Assembly (NCBI GenBank): GCA_022559845.1
Contig: CM040120.1
Coordinates: forward strand, 163,352,334-163,416,333
Length of the DNA stretch: 64,000 nucleotides
Source: Amorphophallus konjac
Lineage: Eukaryota; Streptophyta; Magnoliopsida; Alismatales; Araceae
Direction of reading: 5' to 3'
The notes under the pieces were generated by a model. The model ran no database searches. It was given only the letters and a program-made list of their open reading frames with translations, and was not told the DNA's origin. This document shows, in pieces, positions 33,769-44,890 of this stretch (the stretch's first letter is position 1; each line of letters begins with the position of its first letter). Made by a program: the position numbers and the translations under genes.

Positions 33769-33980
33769 TTCGAGTTAAGTGCCTATATAAAATAGTTACT
33801 CGGATTATTTATGAGAGAAGAACTTCTTAGATGAGAAGAGAAGAACTAGATAAGAAGATCATGATTATGGTTAAATAACTTAACCCAAATTTCTACCCAA
33901 ATTCTCACAAGGTTGTTTTCTTAAGCCTATAACCAATAGACCTATAACCTTAAAGTGAAATACCTAGGACAAATTGACCT

Positions 33981-33994
33981 AGGCTCTGATACCA
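33981..33994 (-). other. Nested Tekay primer-binding site (initiator Met tRNA)
   Basis: The minus strand reads TGGTATCAGAGCCT, the standard match to the 3' end of initiator Met tRNA, eight bases from the 5' LTR edge at 34003. It is not a tRNA gene. Confidence 0.93.
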
Positions 33995-34002
33995 ACTAAA
34001 AC

Positions 34003-36794
34003 GGTCACGCCCCGATGCGGAATCTCGGGACGTACGGTTAGAGGCAAGCGAGCAATATATAATTCCGAACCATTGTAATCCATTGCACTAAAGGTTGGAA
34101 AAGTAATAATCAGAGTTTTATTGAAATAAGGTTGAGTACACTGGGTAGAACGACTACAACCAAATAATAAGTAAAATGCTAGAACAATCTCTCACTAATG
34201 CTAAGGGTACAAACTGACTCAATAAACTAAAACTATCTCTCGATATCACTCCAGTCCATCCCCGACAAGTTCGTCACCTGGAAAGAGGGGAAACAGTAGG
34301 AGTGAGCTAAACACGCTCAGTAGATAACCACAAACAGGTTTAAGTAATTAACTATTGATTTCCAATTTATATGAAATGCAGTAAATAAAGAATGATGATA
34401 GAATATCTTGCAAGGTCAAGAAATATAGCAATTTATCAAGTAGTGAACAAGTAAAGTACAATAGAGAATTTGGCCAGCAATATGTTACTCATGTAACCAA
34501 GTAAATACACACGAGTCGAGTATCAAGAGTTTGTCATAGACGTAACAAGTCAAGTCAAGTATTCGGGTGCAATGCCTCACCCTTGTCATAAACATCCCAA
34601 TGGGCTCAATATCTTTTCGGGCGCTCTCCCCAGGACCAGACTGGGCCCTTATGATGCGTCGGCATTTCATTTCAATTGGATCACCGATCCCCCGTCTAGA
34701 CATAGTCAATTATGGCCAATATAATCAGATGAATTTCTGTCGGGTATAAGATGTAAAGGACGACACTTGTCTCCTCTGATTCAAGAGTATAAACATGACG
34801 AAAACCCAAAACAAGGTAGTCGTACGGCGAACACCGGGCCGTACTCTCATGAGTAACGAGTCACGGGGTCAAGAATGAACGGTTGACAGTAAGCCGTTCG
34901 AGAGAGAGAAGTAAGTTCTGAAGAACGAATATACGAACCACTCGGGTCGTATTTTTAAGAAATACGGTTCAAGAGAATCCGTATTAAGTATAACGATACT
35001 ATCTAATTATAAGATAATTTATGCAAAGTAGTTACCGGGTTGCCAATAACAATTAAACCAACTAATTTCAGTTTAATGTCCATTGGTCAATTCCGGGCTC
35101 AAATATGACCGAAGGTTATCCAAGGGTAATCGGTCAATTTATCAAGTTAAAACGATAGTTATGATGTAACCGTAATTTACCACGGTAAAAATGTCTCACG
35201 GTAAAAAAATGTGAAGTTTACCGGATAGAGTGTCCGGTTAATTGGCCAAAGACTTGCCATAAGTCGGCCAGTAATATTTTGATTTACAGTAATTTACAGA
35301 AATTACCTATGGTAATTAACCAATTTATCCAAAGTTACAAGTGAATTACAATAGTTTCCACTTTAAACAATTTATCAAAATAGATATTGCAAATAACAGA
35401 AATTTACTCATGTCATTATCTGTTATTTATATGGATTGTCAAATTTTACTAATTAACATTTTTAATAGGTCAAAATAGTAAAAATCAGGTTTTCTGGAAG
35501 TTAAACGGATGACAGTGGGCCGTTAAACCTACTGGCTGTAAAACGGTTATCTATGGGCCGTTTTAAGGGTAAAAGGATACTACGGTTATAGTGGGGCCGT
35601 GTATCATGTAAAGCGGTCGTTTTCTAACCGTGTATATAAAATACGATAAAATGATAATACTACTAATTTCATTCTAAAGCGGTCTCTGGTTGACCGTTAT
35701 TCATGTGAAATGGTTAAAATTGGGCCGCTTAAAGCAATTAAGGCGGTTAGTTCTAAGCCGTCTAAGAGATAAGTGGTCCGGTTGGAACCGTCTTTCTTTG
35801 TAACACGGGAACAGCGAAAACAGAAGTATAATCGGCAATGAGGGCTTCAATTCATGGGTTTAAGCATGGAAAATCATGAAATATGCAAGCTAACATGATG
35901 CCCTATCATTCCTTTTATTGAATTCAAGTTTGTGCCATGGTTACCTACCTTAACCGATGAAAATAAGAGAAAGCTTGGGGAAGAAGATGAATAGTGGTCT
36001 TGCAAAGCTTCACAGCAGCAAGACAGCAGCAAGAAATCCTTAAGTTGCTTAAGAGGAATGCTTAGGAATGCTTCCTCTATTTATAGGTTTGTAGAGAAGT
36101 GTTTAAACTTCTCACGCGGGCTGGTCAGAGCCGCAATTCCCTTGGCAGTGTTGAAGACGTGTTTATGCCAACCCAAACACGGTTTCACGTGTTCCACAAG
36201 GTAAGGTTACCCTTAATCTAAGCATAATCCCATAGATTAAGCCATTGTTAACTAAAACCTTCATTTAATGTCACTAAACGATTTTTAATGAAATTGACCC
36301 AGAAGACAAAATCGCTAATCAAGACGTGATCTTTCAGATTATGATTTTTATGGAATTTTATCACGAGGTTTAATGTTAATCTCCCAATCTTAAGATTAAA
36401 ATAATAATTTAACCCAATGTTCAACGGTTTAGTCGATAGAGAGAGTTTTTGATTTTTACCGATGAAACTCCAGAAGACAAAGTTGCTAAGAAAAATACTC
36501 TCTATCAGATGTGATTTTTACAGATTTTTCCAAGGTAGTTATATTTTCGGGTGAATAGTGTTTTCCACGTTTTTAAGTCAGGCTTAAATCACTGATTAAG
36601 CCATGTAAATGATTTTATTAGAGTCAGGTACAGGAGACCAAAGTGTTTATCATGGTGTTTACTAATTAACTATCATTTTTCAGAATATTTACACGATAGT
36701 CAAAAACATTTACTATTTACTATTTACCTCAGTCACTATTCAACATTTACTATTTACGAAATTTAATATTTGTACAGAAACTCGGGGTCTTACA
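34003..36794 (-). repeat. Nested Tekay 5' LTR
   Basis: 2,792 bp, direct partner of 26492-29283. The terminal TG on the plus strand is mutated to GG at 34003. TATA box at 36078-36085 (minus). Differences from the 3' LTR are scattered substitutions and two one-base indels (near 34867 and 35834). Confidence 0.96.
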
Positions 36795-39641
36795 CCAGTA
36801 GTAGCCCTGCCTAAGGATCTTCTTTGCTAGAGCCTGGCCATTGATATGACCCCCACACTCACTAGAATGGGCTGCTTCAGCCACCTTCCAAGCTTCAACA
36901 TCATCTAAGCATCTCATGAGCATTCCATTAGTAGCCCGCCTGTACAGTTCTCCTGCAACAATGTTGTACCTTACGGCGGCTCTTCTAATTGACTTGTGTT
37001 GCTCAGCTTTTGCCCCTTCTGGGAACGACCCCTCTTTGTAAAACAACTCAATTTCATGATACCATGGTAATTCCTCTTCGTCCAGAATCTCCTCTAGTTC
37101 TGCTAGTGAAACTTCCTCGAGATCTTCCTTCTCAGCCTTCGCCTCTACGGATTTCCAAAGGTTAAGGTACCAAGGATCCTGAAGAGAGGGTGTGTCCAAT
37201 CTCTGGACGACGATAGTCTCAGTACTACGACTGAGAGGGAAATATAAAGAGGAAGCAAGAGATGCCAGAGCATCAGCTAGAATGTTCTGAGAACGGGGAG
37301 TGTGAATGTAGATCAGCTTACGGAATTGCCTAGCGAGAAGCGTGACCAAATCTTGATAAGGCTTGAGCTTGGGGTCACGAGTACGGTAAGTGGATAGAAC
37401 TTGCCGTAGGACGAGCTGAGAGTCTCCTATGATGTTCAAATAATACGCACCTAAGAGGTAGGCGTGCTTCAAGCCGGCCAGGAGAGCCTCATACTCAGCG
37501 ATGTTGTTGGTAGCAGGAAACCGAAGTTGATAAGCAAAGGGAATGGTTACCCCCTCTGGGGTAAGCAGAACAGCACCGATCCCTCGGCCTTGAGAGTTGA
37601 GCGCACCGTCGAAGTGTAGAGACCAGAAAGGGTGATGAGAGATAACAGAAAGATGCTCATCAGGGAAATCGTCCTGAATAGAATCAGTGTGAGGGATGGG
37701 GAGATGGGCGAGATGCTCAGCAATGGCATATCCTTTAACTGCCTTCTGAACAACAAAGGTGATGTCGAACTGAGAGAAGAAGCTCTGCCAGCGAGCTAAC
37801 CTACTAGAAAGGACAGGCTTTTCTAAGAGATAGCGGATCGGGTCCATTCTAGAGATCAACCTAACTGGGTGGGCAAGGAAGTAGTGTTTAAGCTTCTGAG
37901 CTACCCACACTAAGGCGGCAGAAGTCTTCTCCATAGCGGTGTACTTGGATTCAACTGGATTAAACAATCGAGAAAGATAGTACGCAGCCCGCTCTTTCCC
38001 TTCATCATCTACTTGTGCTAAAACCGCCCCTAGGGAGTCCTCAATAACCGAGATGTATAGGATTAGGGGTTTCCCAGGGACAGGAGGTTGCAGAACCGGG
38101 AGATTGGATAGATATTCCTTGAGGTCCTCATAGGCCTTCCGACAATCTTCATTCCATTCAAACTTGACCCCCGCCTTAAGCAATTCATAAAACGGACGGC
38201 ACCTTTGAGAATGCTGAGATATGAACCTTCTGATAAATTGCAACCTACCAATCAATCCTCGAAGTTCCGTAATGTTCTTTGGCGGAGGCATGTCCATGAC
38301 GGCCTGTGCTTTATTAGGATCAATCTGGATCCCCCGTTTGCTTACTATGAACCCTAGCAGCTTCCCTGAGGAGACTCCGAATACGCACTTCTTCGGATTC
38401 ATCTTGAGCTTGTACTCCCTGGCTCTCTGCAGCACCTTAGCCAGGATGGAGGGGTGTTCTTCCTTAGTTCTTGACTTTACCAGGATGTCATCCACGTAAG
38501 CTTCCACATAGATGTGCATCATGTCGTGGAAGATGGCCATCATCGCCCTTTGATAGGTGGCACCTGCGTTCTTCAGACCGAATGGCATAACCACATAACA
38601 ATACGTGCCCCAGGGCGTGGTGAAGGAAGTTTTCTCTTGATCTTCCGGAGCGAGACGGATCTGATTGTAGCCCGAGTATCCATCCATGAATGATAGAGCT
38701 TCATACCCGACTGTATTATCCACTAGGACGTCTATATGAGGTAGCGGGAAATCATCTTTGGGATATACTTTGTTAAGATCCCTGAAGTCAATGCATATGC
38801 GCACTTTTCCATCTTTCTTAAGAACCGAGACTATGTTTGCCACCCACTGAGGATACAAAACTACTCTGATGAATCTGGCCTTGTATAGTTTGTCGACCTC
38901 TTCCTTGATTCGCAAGGCCATGTGGGGGTGAAATCTTCTTGACCTTTGTTTCACAGGTGTTGCCCCTGGTTTAAGCACGAGTCGATGTTCCACTAAAGAG
39001 GGGTCAAGACCTGGCATGTCCTCGTAAGACCAGGCGAAGGAATCACTATACTCCCTTAGTACCTTAATTAATTCCTCTTCTACTTGTGAAGGGAGATTAG
39101 CAGCAATCATGATGGGCCTTGGGTCTTCTTCGGTTCCTAGATTGATTTCCTTTGTAGGTTCGTCCACCGAAGTCGACGGCTCGTCGAATCTTTTCAATCC
39201 TTGTGCGTATAAGTTGGCGGTGTCATCTACATCGCTGTCTTCATTAATTGGATCCTTCTCATCCAAAATCTCATAGACACCTAATCCGTCATCGCTCCAC
39301 ACCCCTTCTATTTCCTCGTCATCTTCAATTACAATTGCCGTGGCGACGAATTCCGGGCACTTCAAAAGAGCATGACAACGCTGAGCTAAATCTTGCAAGA
39401 ACCTATCAGAAACAGATCGGGAAGGATGCGCCAGCGAGCGCGGCTCAGCAGAGGAAGGGTTGGATGACCTGGAACAAGACCCTACTTCTCTAGATCTAAC
39501 TGACTCTAATTCCCTAGACTCGACGGACCCTAATCCTAACCTAGGGAAGAGGAAGCCTAGTGGAAGAGAAGGAGCAGGGGACTCGTGCCCCTGGGAGGAG
39601 GATGGCGACAGGATAGCGTAATCTTCCACTGAAATCTCCAT
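36795..39641 (-). pseudogene. Tat pol: RT, RNase H, second (archaeal-type) RNase H, integrase start
   Basis: A single open frame from Met at 39641, about 945 residues to the insertion point. A 200-residue acidic/Ser-rich N-terminus precedes RT (residues about 220-420; ICIDFRDLN, MPFGLKNAG, AYVDD at 382). The RNase H at 495-640 has ISVIED where TDAS is usual, so it lacks the standard catalytic motif. A second RNase H at 672-800 keeps HFDGA (D678), E718, GDSQL (D740) and D790; this extra domain is the hallmark of Tat. The integrase zinc finger begins (HINGQ, LRQGYYW) and is cut by the CCAGT insertion. The frame continues unchanged at 26491. The gene is broken only by the insertion and one later stop. 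Confidence 0.93.
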
Positions 39642-40164
39642 CTCAAATTTGACGTTTTTTTTTGGAGATCAGCGGAGACTACACAGCAAGATGGAGGAGG
39701 TGGGAGCTGCATAGGGAACAACTCGGGGAAAATGCAGTCAAAGAAAGGATCGGAAGAAGAGAACCACATCTCGTGGAGTTGGGCGTTGGGAGGAGGAGGA
39801 GTGAAGAGAGTGGATAGATCAATGGGTGGGCACCTCCCACAAGCACAAGAAACAAATAGAATTTCTAGCGGATCAATAAAGGATGGATTGATTACGATAG
39901 GAGGAAGGCGGGTATGAAGTCCCCTTGACGGAAAATAGATTGGAGGCGTGAGGAAGACCAAGAAAAGGCAATTGGAGAGCTCCCCTCCTTTTGTAAATCA
40001 ATAATAGGCTGCTTCTTCGGCCTCCACTGCACAAGCCGAACCTCTTGCTTCTTCTGACATTCTTCCTCATGAAAGAGCCCCTGCAAGGCCTGACCATAGT
40101 CGAGCATATCATCTGACCCTCCCGGCAATGGGGGCAGGTTGGTAATCGGACAGACTGCATCTTT
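39642..40164 (-). other. Tat protease-pol linker
   Basis: After the stop at 40165 the protease frame stays open from about 40160 to 39892 (Met-free, acidic then basic, no known domain) and ends about 250 bp before the pol Met. In related elements this stretch links protease and RT, so the 40165 stop may be a mutation. No independent gene is apparent. Confidence 0.45.
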
Positions 40165-41268
40165 TTATGGCTGAACTTGTTTTGAAGCTAATGTGCCGGG
40201 CTGGAGAGGCCCCTTGACAAAATGTTGACGATAATCCCAGGTGAGTGGCCCAGAATCACCCATCATTGATAATGCTGTCTCCTTGTAGCCGAGACCTCTC
40301 CTGCCCATTTTTCTTCCCTTGGGTATGGGCTTGGTCATTCCTTGTAATTGCACACCGAGGCCTCTCCCCGGTTGATAGCCTAGTTTCAGTATGATGTTCC
40401 AGCCTTTGGAATCTCGAATCTGCGGCTTCACTTTGATGTTGACTGGAGTAGTGATGGGCTTGGGAGCTGTGTAAGCCCAAGGAAAATTCAGACCCAGCAC
40501 TGATATAACGGGCCGGCTGCTTGGCCAAAGTGTGGGAAGAACCTGCTCTGATATGGCCTTAACTGTCTGTATCGCGGACAGGCTTTTAACTTTGACGACC
40601 CTCCCTTGGAAGAGGAATTTGACGCACTGATGTGCGGTGGAGGGCACGGCACCGAGTGTAATCCACGGACGACCCAGGATAGCCTTGAACATAGGGTCGA
40701 TATCGAGCACATAGAATTCCACGGCCATTGTAAGGGGCCCGAGCTCTGCCTGAATGGTGATCACTCCGTGACACGCTCGCCTTGAGTTGTCATATGCTGC
40801 TATAGTGGTGGGGGTAGGCCGTAATAACTCTTCAGATATGTTGCACGCTCGAAGGGTGCTAAGTGGACAAACATTAATTGAAGCCCCTGTGTCAACCAGC
40901 GCTGCTTCAATGCTGACTTTGTTCAGAGTGATTGTAATGCAGAGCGGCATTTGCCGAGCTTCCGGAGGTGCTAGCTCATTTTCTGAGAATGTAATTGCCA
41001 GCCCTTTGGAGATGGTTGCTAGTGCGGTCGGTAAGCTGTCGACTGCCATATCTTCACTGACCATTACCTTCTGTAAAAAGTCTCTTAGTGCATCTTGATG
41101 AAGGGTAGACCTTTTGATCAGCTCTAGCACAGATATTTTAGCGGGCACCCGGTCTAGATGATGTAACAAGTCATATTGAGTACTTGGCAGCGGTTCAGTT
41201 TCTTCTTGCTCAGCCGTTGGCTGGGAGGACTGGGGATTAGAAGTAGTGGGGTAATTCCGATGGAACAT
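40165..41268 (-). CDS. Tat retropepsin with C-terminal G-patch
   Basis: 367 residues. The aspartic protease active site DTGAS is at 126-130 (context EAALVDTGASINVCPL), with the ILGRPW flap-end motif at about 197. Residues 289-329 (KGWNIILKLGYQPGRGLG, then MGRRGLGYK) match the glycine pattern of G-patch domains, RNA-related modules also found fused to some retroviral proteases. The protein would cut the Gag-Pol polyprotein; G-patch may bind nucleic acid (inference). The frame is intact. It follows the Pro-rich gag tail and precedes pol. Confidence 0.85.
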   Translation of the reverse strand: MFHRNYPTTSNPQSSQPTAEQEETEPLPSTQYDLLHHLDRVPAKISVLELIKRSTLHQDALRDFLQKVMVSEDMAVDSLPTALATISKGLAITFSENELAPPEARQMPLCITITLNKVSIEAALVDTGASINVCPLSTLRACNISEELLRPTPTTIAAYDNSRRACHGVITIQAELGPLTMAVEFYVLDIDPMFKAILGRPWITLGAVPSTAHQCVKFLFQGRVVKVKSLSAIQTVKAISEQVLPTLWPSSRPVISVLGLNFPWAYTAPKPITTPVNIKVKPQIRDSKGWNIILKLGYQPGRGLGVQLQGMTKPIPKGRKMGRRGLGYKETALSMMGDSGPLTWDYRQHFVKGPLQPGTLASKQVQP

Positions 41269-41962
41269 CTTCCCGCTCCTCAGAGCACAATTCGCTGCAG
41301 CATCTGAAGATAGTATGATGGGCCCTGCAGGGTGGATGAATGGAACAGGTGGTGCGGGGAGACGGTTTGGTGGAGCGTAAGGTTGGTGGTGGTAGTGGGC
41401 GGTGAGCGGATGATGGGCGAAGGGTTGGTGGAAGGCAGGGTGGTGATGAGTGTCGATGCGGGTGGAGGGAAGGCTAGCGGAAGGGTAAGGATGGATGAAG
41501 GGTTGGATGGTGGTGTGATGACGGTGACGGGGTTAAGTGGTGGAGGGTATGATGGAACGGTGGGTGGTAAGGAATCTGCTGAAGCGGGTGTAATCGGGAG
41601 GATGAATGGAGGGGATGTTGGGTGTGCAGGAAGGACGAAGGAGGGAGTGAGAGGATTGCGGTGGTTATGGTGGAGGGCCATGACTTGTGGTGCGGCACTG
41701 TCATCATCAAAAGACCACCCGGCATTGGGAGCCGGTGGTTGGACCACGTTTACTTGTGCTGGTGCTGGCGGCTGCTGCTGAGGAGCGGGGGGATGATTCG
41801 GCATCGGGTTCTGGTGGATGCCCAGGTCCTGTACTTGCTGTGCTATTGTGCTAGCTGCTGCGGCTGCGGTGCCTGTTGCTGCTGCACTTGCGGCCTCGGC
41901 TGTTGCCCTCTTTTCTCCTTGATCTCAACAATGACCCGATGCATTGCGGCCCAATCTATCCT
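41269..41962 (-). pseudogene. Tat gag C-terminal Pro/Ser/Gln-rich linker, frameshifted
   Basis: Downstream of the gag stop at 41963 the frame continues through a Gln-rich run, then shifts near 41810 into a 174-residue Pro/Ser/Thr-rich frame (41280-41804). Composition is low-complexity and there is no domain. It probably joins gag to protease in an intact relative. Frames on the opposite strand (41332-41781) are reflections of this composition. Confidence 0.55.
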
Positions 41963-43819
41963 TTAGTCTTCGTGGAGATCATATACCAGATCCCGGAACT
42001 GGAAACATCCTTCTATGGTATGGCCCGGCTGCCTATGGAACATACAATATTTAGTCTGATCAACGACTGGGTTCCAAGTAGGCCGTTCTGGAGGAAGTTG
42101 GATCGCATTCACTGACATGAGGGCGGAGAAGATATCTGTAAGTGTCTCTGGCAATGGAGGGTATTGAGCTCTCCTGGGAGCCGGGCGCTTGCTGTTAGGG
42201 TTGTTGTTGTTGTAGCCATTAGGTGGAGGGACATTGTGGTATTGCGGAGGTGGTGGTTGTTGTGGATTGGTGAAGGCATTTTGTGGAGTGACAAAGGTAG
42301 GCGGAGGGTTTTGTGGGGTTGCCTGGAAGTTTTGTGGAGCGTGGTTTTGAGAATTGCGGGGGTTTTGGGGGAAGCGGAATGATGCGGCCTGAAACGGGAA
42401 GGCAACGGCTTGTACTTGCTCATTTGTTTGGACTCCCTCGGTAACCGGCCCTTGTGGTTTCTTGTGGTACTTGGGCTTTTGGTTTTTGAAGAGGGAATGG
42501 ATTGGGGAGTCCTTGAATTGAGTCTGGATGAAGCGCGCCCGGCTGTAGAGTTGATGCATATTAGCTATGTCATTCATTGCCAGGATGTTGCGAAAGGTCG
42601 GGGTGGCATTGGAAATCAGCAGTTTGACCTTTTCTTCCTCCGGAATGTGACCAGGCACTCTGGCGGCCATCTGTCTCCACCTATCTGCATAGGTGGCGAA
42701 ATCTTCATCTGGCTTCATCTTCTCGGCCACTAGATCGATGAATGAGTATTCTGGGCCGACCCTATCTTGGAACCGCTGGATGAATTTGTCCTTGACTACC
42801 TTAAAACTCTCAGCCTCTTCCAGTGGTAGAGAATAGAACCATTCCAGAGCAACACCATCTAAAGATCGGCGAAATAAATACGCCATAAGGCGATCATCAT
42901 ACTGGAATTGCGCCGATTCATATAGAAAATCCCTCACATGAATAAAGGGATTGCTATTCCTGTCGTACTTGCGGTAGTTGGGGAGCTCTGATTGAGGAGG
43001 GAATCAGATATTCTGGAAGCTCGGAACAGGAATATCGGCCAAAGATTGTGGGCCAACCCGCTTCTGGAGGAAGTCGAGTTGCTGCTGCATGGCGGCCCAC
43101 TTGTCGAGCAAGTCCTACTCTCGGGAGGGAGCAGGGGCGGTGAAAGACGCTGATTGAATGTGGGGAGCAGATGGAACGGTTGTGGCAGAAGATGGGTGCC
43201 CACAGGAAGGAGTGGAGGGATAAACAGTAGGGATGGGGGGCCCGTAAGAAGGATATTGGGCATAAGCTTGACCTGGATTAGGATAAGCTTGGGCCGCCCC
43301 TTGCTGAGAGCGTAAGAAGTCGGAAGGGCCCATGAGAACTTGCGGAGCTACCGGAGCAGATATGTGATGATCCATTTGAACGAAAGAAGGGATGGGCGAC
43401 TTTCCCTTATCGAAAGATTGTTGGGCCGAATTGGAAGACTGGCCCGTTTCCATGCCCGTGAAAGTGATGGTCCGTGGTTGGACCGGAGTAAGATCAATTG
43501 GAATGGGCTGAGCGGGGAGCCCAACAGGGGAAGGATTGGATTGATTTTGGATAATGGTAGAAGGAGATGCGTTGGACCCTTGCATGGTCTGATAAAGAAC
43601 TTGGAGTTGGGCCGGATCCAATTGGGCCATCATCTGAAGGACGGAGCCCGCGGAAGGAGTGGTGAAAGAAGGGGTAACTTGACCACCTTCCATAGAAGTG
43701 GAGGACGGAAGAGGGGTAGTCCCCTCCCCGGAGGAAAAGGTAACAACCCTAGGAGGGTTCTCAAGGAGCCCTTGAGGAAGGGAGTCCTCTTGGGAGCGGG
43801 GAGGATTAAAGGATGCCAT
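41963..43819 (-). pseudogene. Tat gag
   Basis: The Met at 43819 (MASFNPPRSQ) starts a frame interrupted by a TAG at 43115 and a TGA at 43004, and otherwise open to 41963. The N-terminal 235 residues are Pro/Ser/Gln-rich. The capsid-type gag domain follows (FLYESAQFQYDDRLMAYLF, RSLDGVALEWFYSLP, FIQRF, DEDFATYADRWRQMA). The C-terminal finger is CMFHRQPGHTIEGC, the Tat/Ogre form, ending FRDLVYDL. An upstream in-frame extension to 43969 is hydrophobic and probably not translated. Only two stops interrupt it. Confidence 0.88.
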
Positions 43820-44203
43820 GGTGGACTCGAAAAGAGGATTGAAATAGAATGTGAAGAAGGAATTGACTTGAGGAGATGATTCGGATGGACGAAAACAACT
43901 CCACATGCAACTGATAACCTTGACAAAATGCAAAAACAACCAACACAAAAACACACAATAAGCAACCAAACTTAGGTGATTCTAACAAGATGCAAGTGAT
44001 AAAAGATGAAGGCACTCAAAGGCAACCAAGTTGTTTAGAATGATGCGACAGGGTTCTTATGATTTCTCCTTTGGAACTTTAGTGGATTTGATTGATATGT
44101 GCTCTCAACAATGGGTTCCTAGTAGGAGATGGATATGGGACTTGGTTTGACTCTAAGTGTAATCACTCCTTCACTTATGCAACCCTAGACGCGGGGTAGG
44201 AAA

Positions 44204-44262
44204 GGTACAACCGGCCCGGCGTCCGTGTGGGAATCCACGGCTCGCGAGGACTTATGGAGGTC
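44204..44262 (-). promoter_or_regulatory. GATTCCC hairpin module in Tat leader
   Basis: On the minus strand a stem CCGTG / CACGG encloses the loop GATTCCCA and is followed by GGTTGTACC. It resembles the modules in Tekay-like LTRs, with a different but still paired stem. Confidence 0.65.
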
Positions 44263-44537
44263 CCTGCTATGATTTCCTGGTCGGCTCCAAGGAATATGGA
44301 GACGAGAGGTCCTCACAACAAGGTAGGAAAATGCAATCTAAGATATGACAAGATGAATGACCCTATGTGCACCGGAGTGCATGCAATGTCTAGCCTAAAA
44401 TCTAGCAATCAATGATGCACACAATGATATGAATATATGAACAAAGCAAGGAGAAAGTCAAGTATCACCCAAGCAATAAATCACAGCAGAAACTGCGGAA
44501 ATAAATGCACCTCGGATGCGTACCTGCCAGGAGTATG

Positions 44538-44748
44538 ACGGTCGAAGAACCCTGCGTCAGAGTAAAATAACAGTCGAATGCCATACCGCCAGAAATGATA
44601 TAACGCAGGGGGATGGGACCGCCGAATGAGCCAGAGCCAAAATCGAACAGAAATAACAGGAAAACCCGTGGAAGCTGACACAGCAGAACCAAAGTGGCGG
44701 TCTAATGCCCCTGCGTCAGAGAACTGTAACGCAGGGCCACAGGGCCGT
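44538..44748. repeat. Five 20-nt bipartite units in Tat leader
   Basis: Starts at 44538, 44570, 44603, 44697 and 44729, all 20 nt. Within-group spacing is 32-33 nt. Arms are mixed ACGG/GCGT and ACGC/CCGT. Confidence 0.8.
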
Positions 44749-44862
44749 CGGAGCACCCAGAAAACCAGAATCGGCAGGAGGTAAAGGGGGAAACCAAGGG
44801 CAACTCAACAAGCAGATGATGGCAGGTCTAAACAGGAATCAAAAGCACGATTGGCACAAGCT

Positions 44863-44880
44863 GTCCCACCGTGATCGCCA
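44863..44880 (-). other. Tat primer-binding site, not initiator Met
   Basis: Just inside the 5' LTR the minus strand reads TGGCGATCACGGTGGGAC, whose complement ends in CGCCA like a mature tRNA 3' end. An Arg-type tRNA is plausible but I could not check it. The gap to the LTR edge (44891) is about 10 nt. Confidence 0.6.
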
Positions 44881-44890
44881 AAAAATTGTC

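Larger units (their letters stand above)
26492..36794 (-). mobile_element. Young nested Tekay/Del-type chromovirus, complete with TSD
   Basis: 10,303 bp with two LTRs of 2,792 bp each and a perfect 5-bp TSD. By eye the LTRs differ at about 16 positions (roughly 99.4% identity), which marks this as the most recent insertion. It has gag, protease, RT, RNase H, integrase and chromodomain-like tail on the minus strand, an initiator-Met primer site and a clear purine tract. It is inserted in the zinc-finger part of the Tat integrase. Coding defects (one stop, one small RT deletion plus a compensating insertion) make it probably non-autonomous. Confidence 0.96.
43820..44890 (-). other. Tat 5' leader with bipartite units and GATTCCC module
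   Basis: Untranslated leader between primer site and gag. It contains five 20-nt units (starts 44538, 44570, 44603, 44697, 44729) near the primer end and the GATTCCC hairpin module at 44204-44262. Short open frames (44227-44415 and 44465-44756) carry no domain. Long leaders are usual in Tat/Ogre elements. Confidence 0.7.

Noticed and set aside
41332..41781. Plus-strand 149-residue Gly/Val-rich frame
   Set aside because: It mirrors the Pro/Ser-rich gag linker on the minus strand and exists only because of skewed composition.
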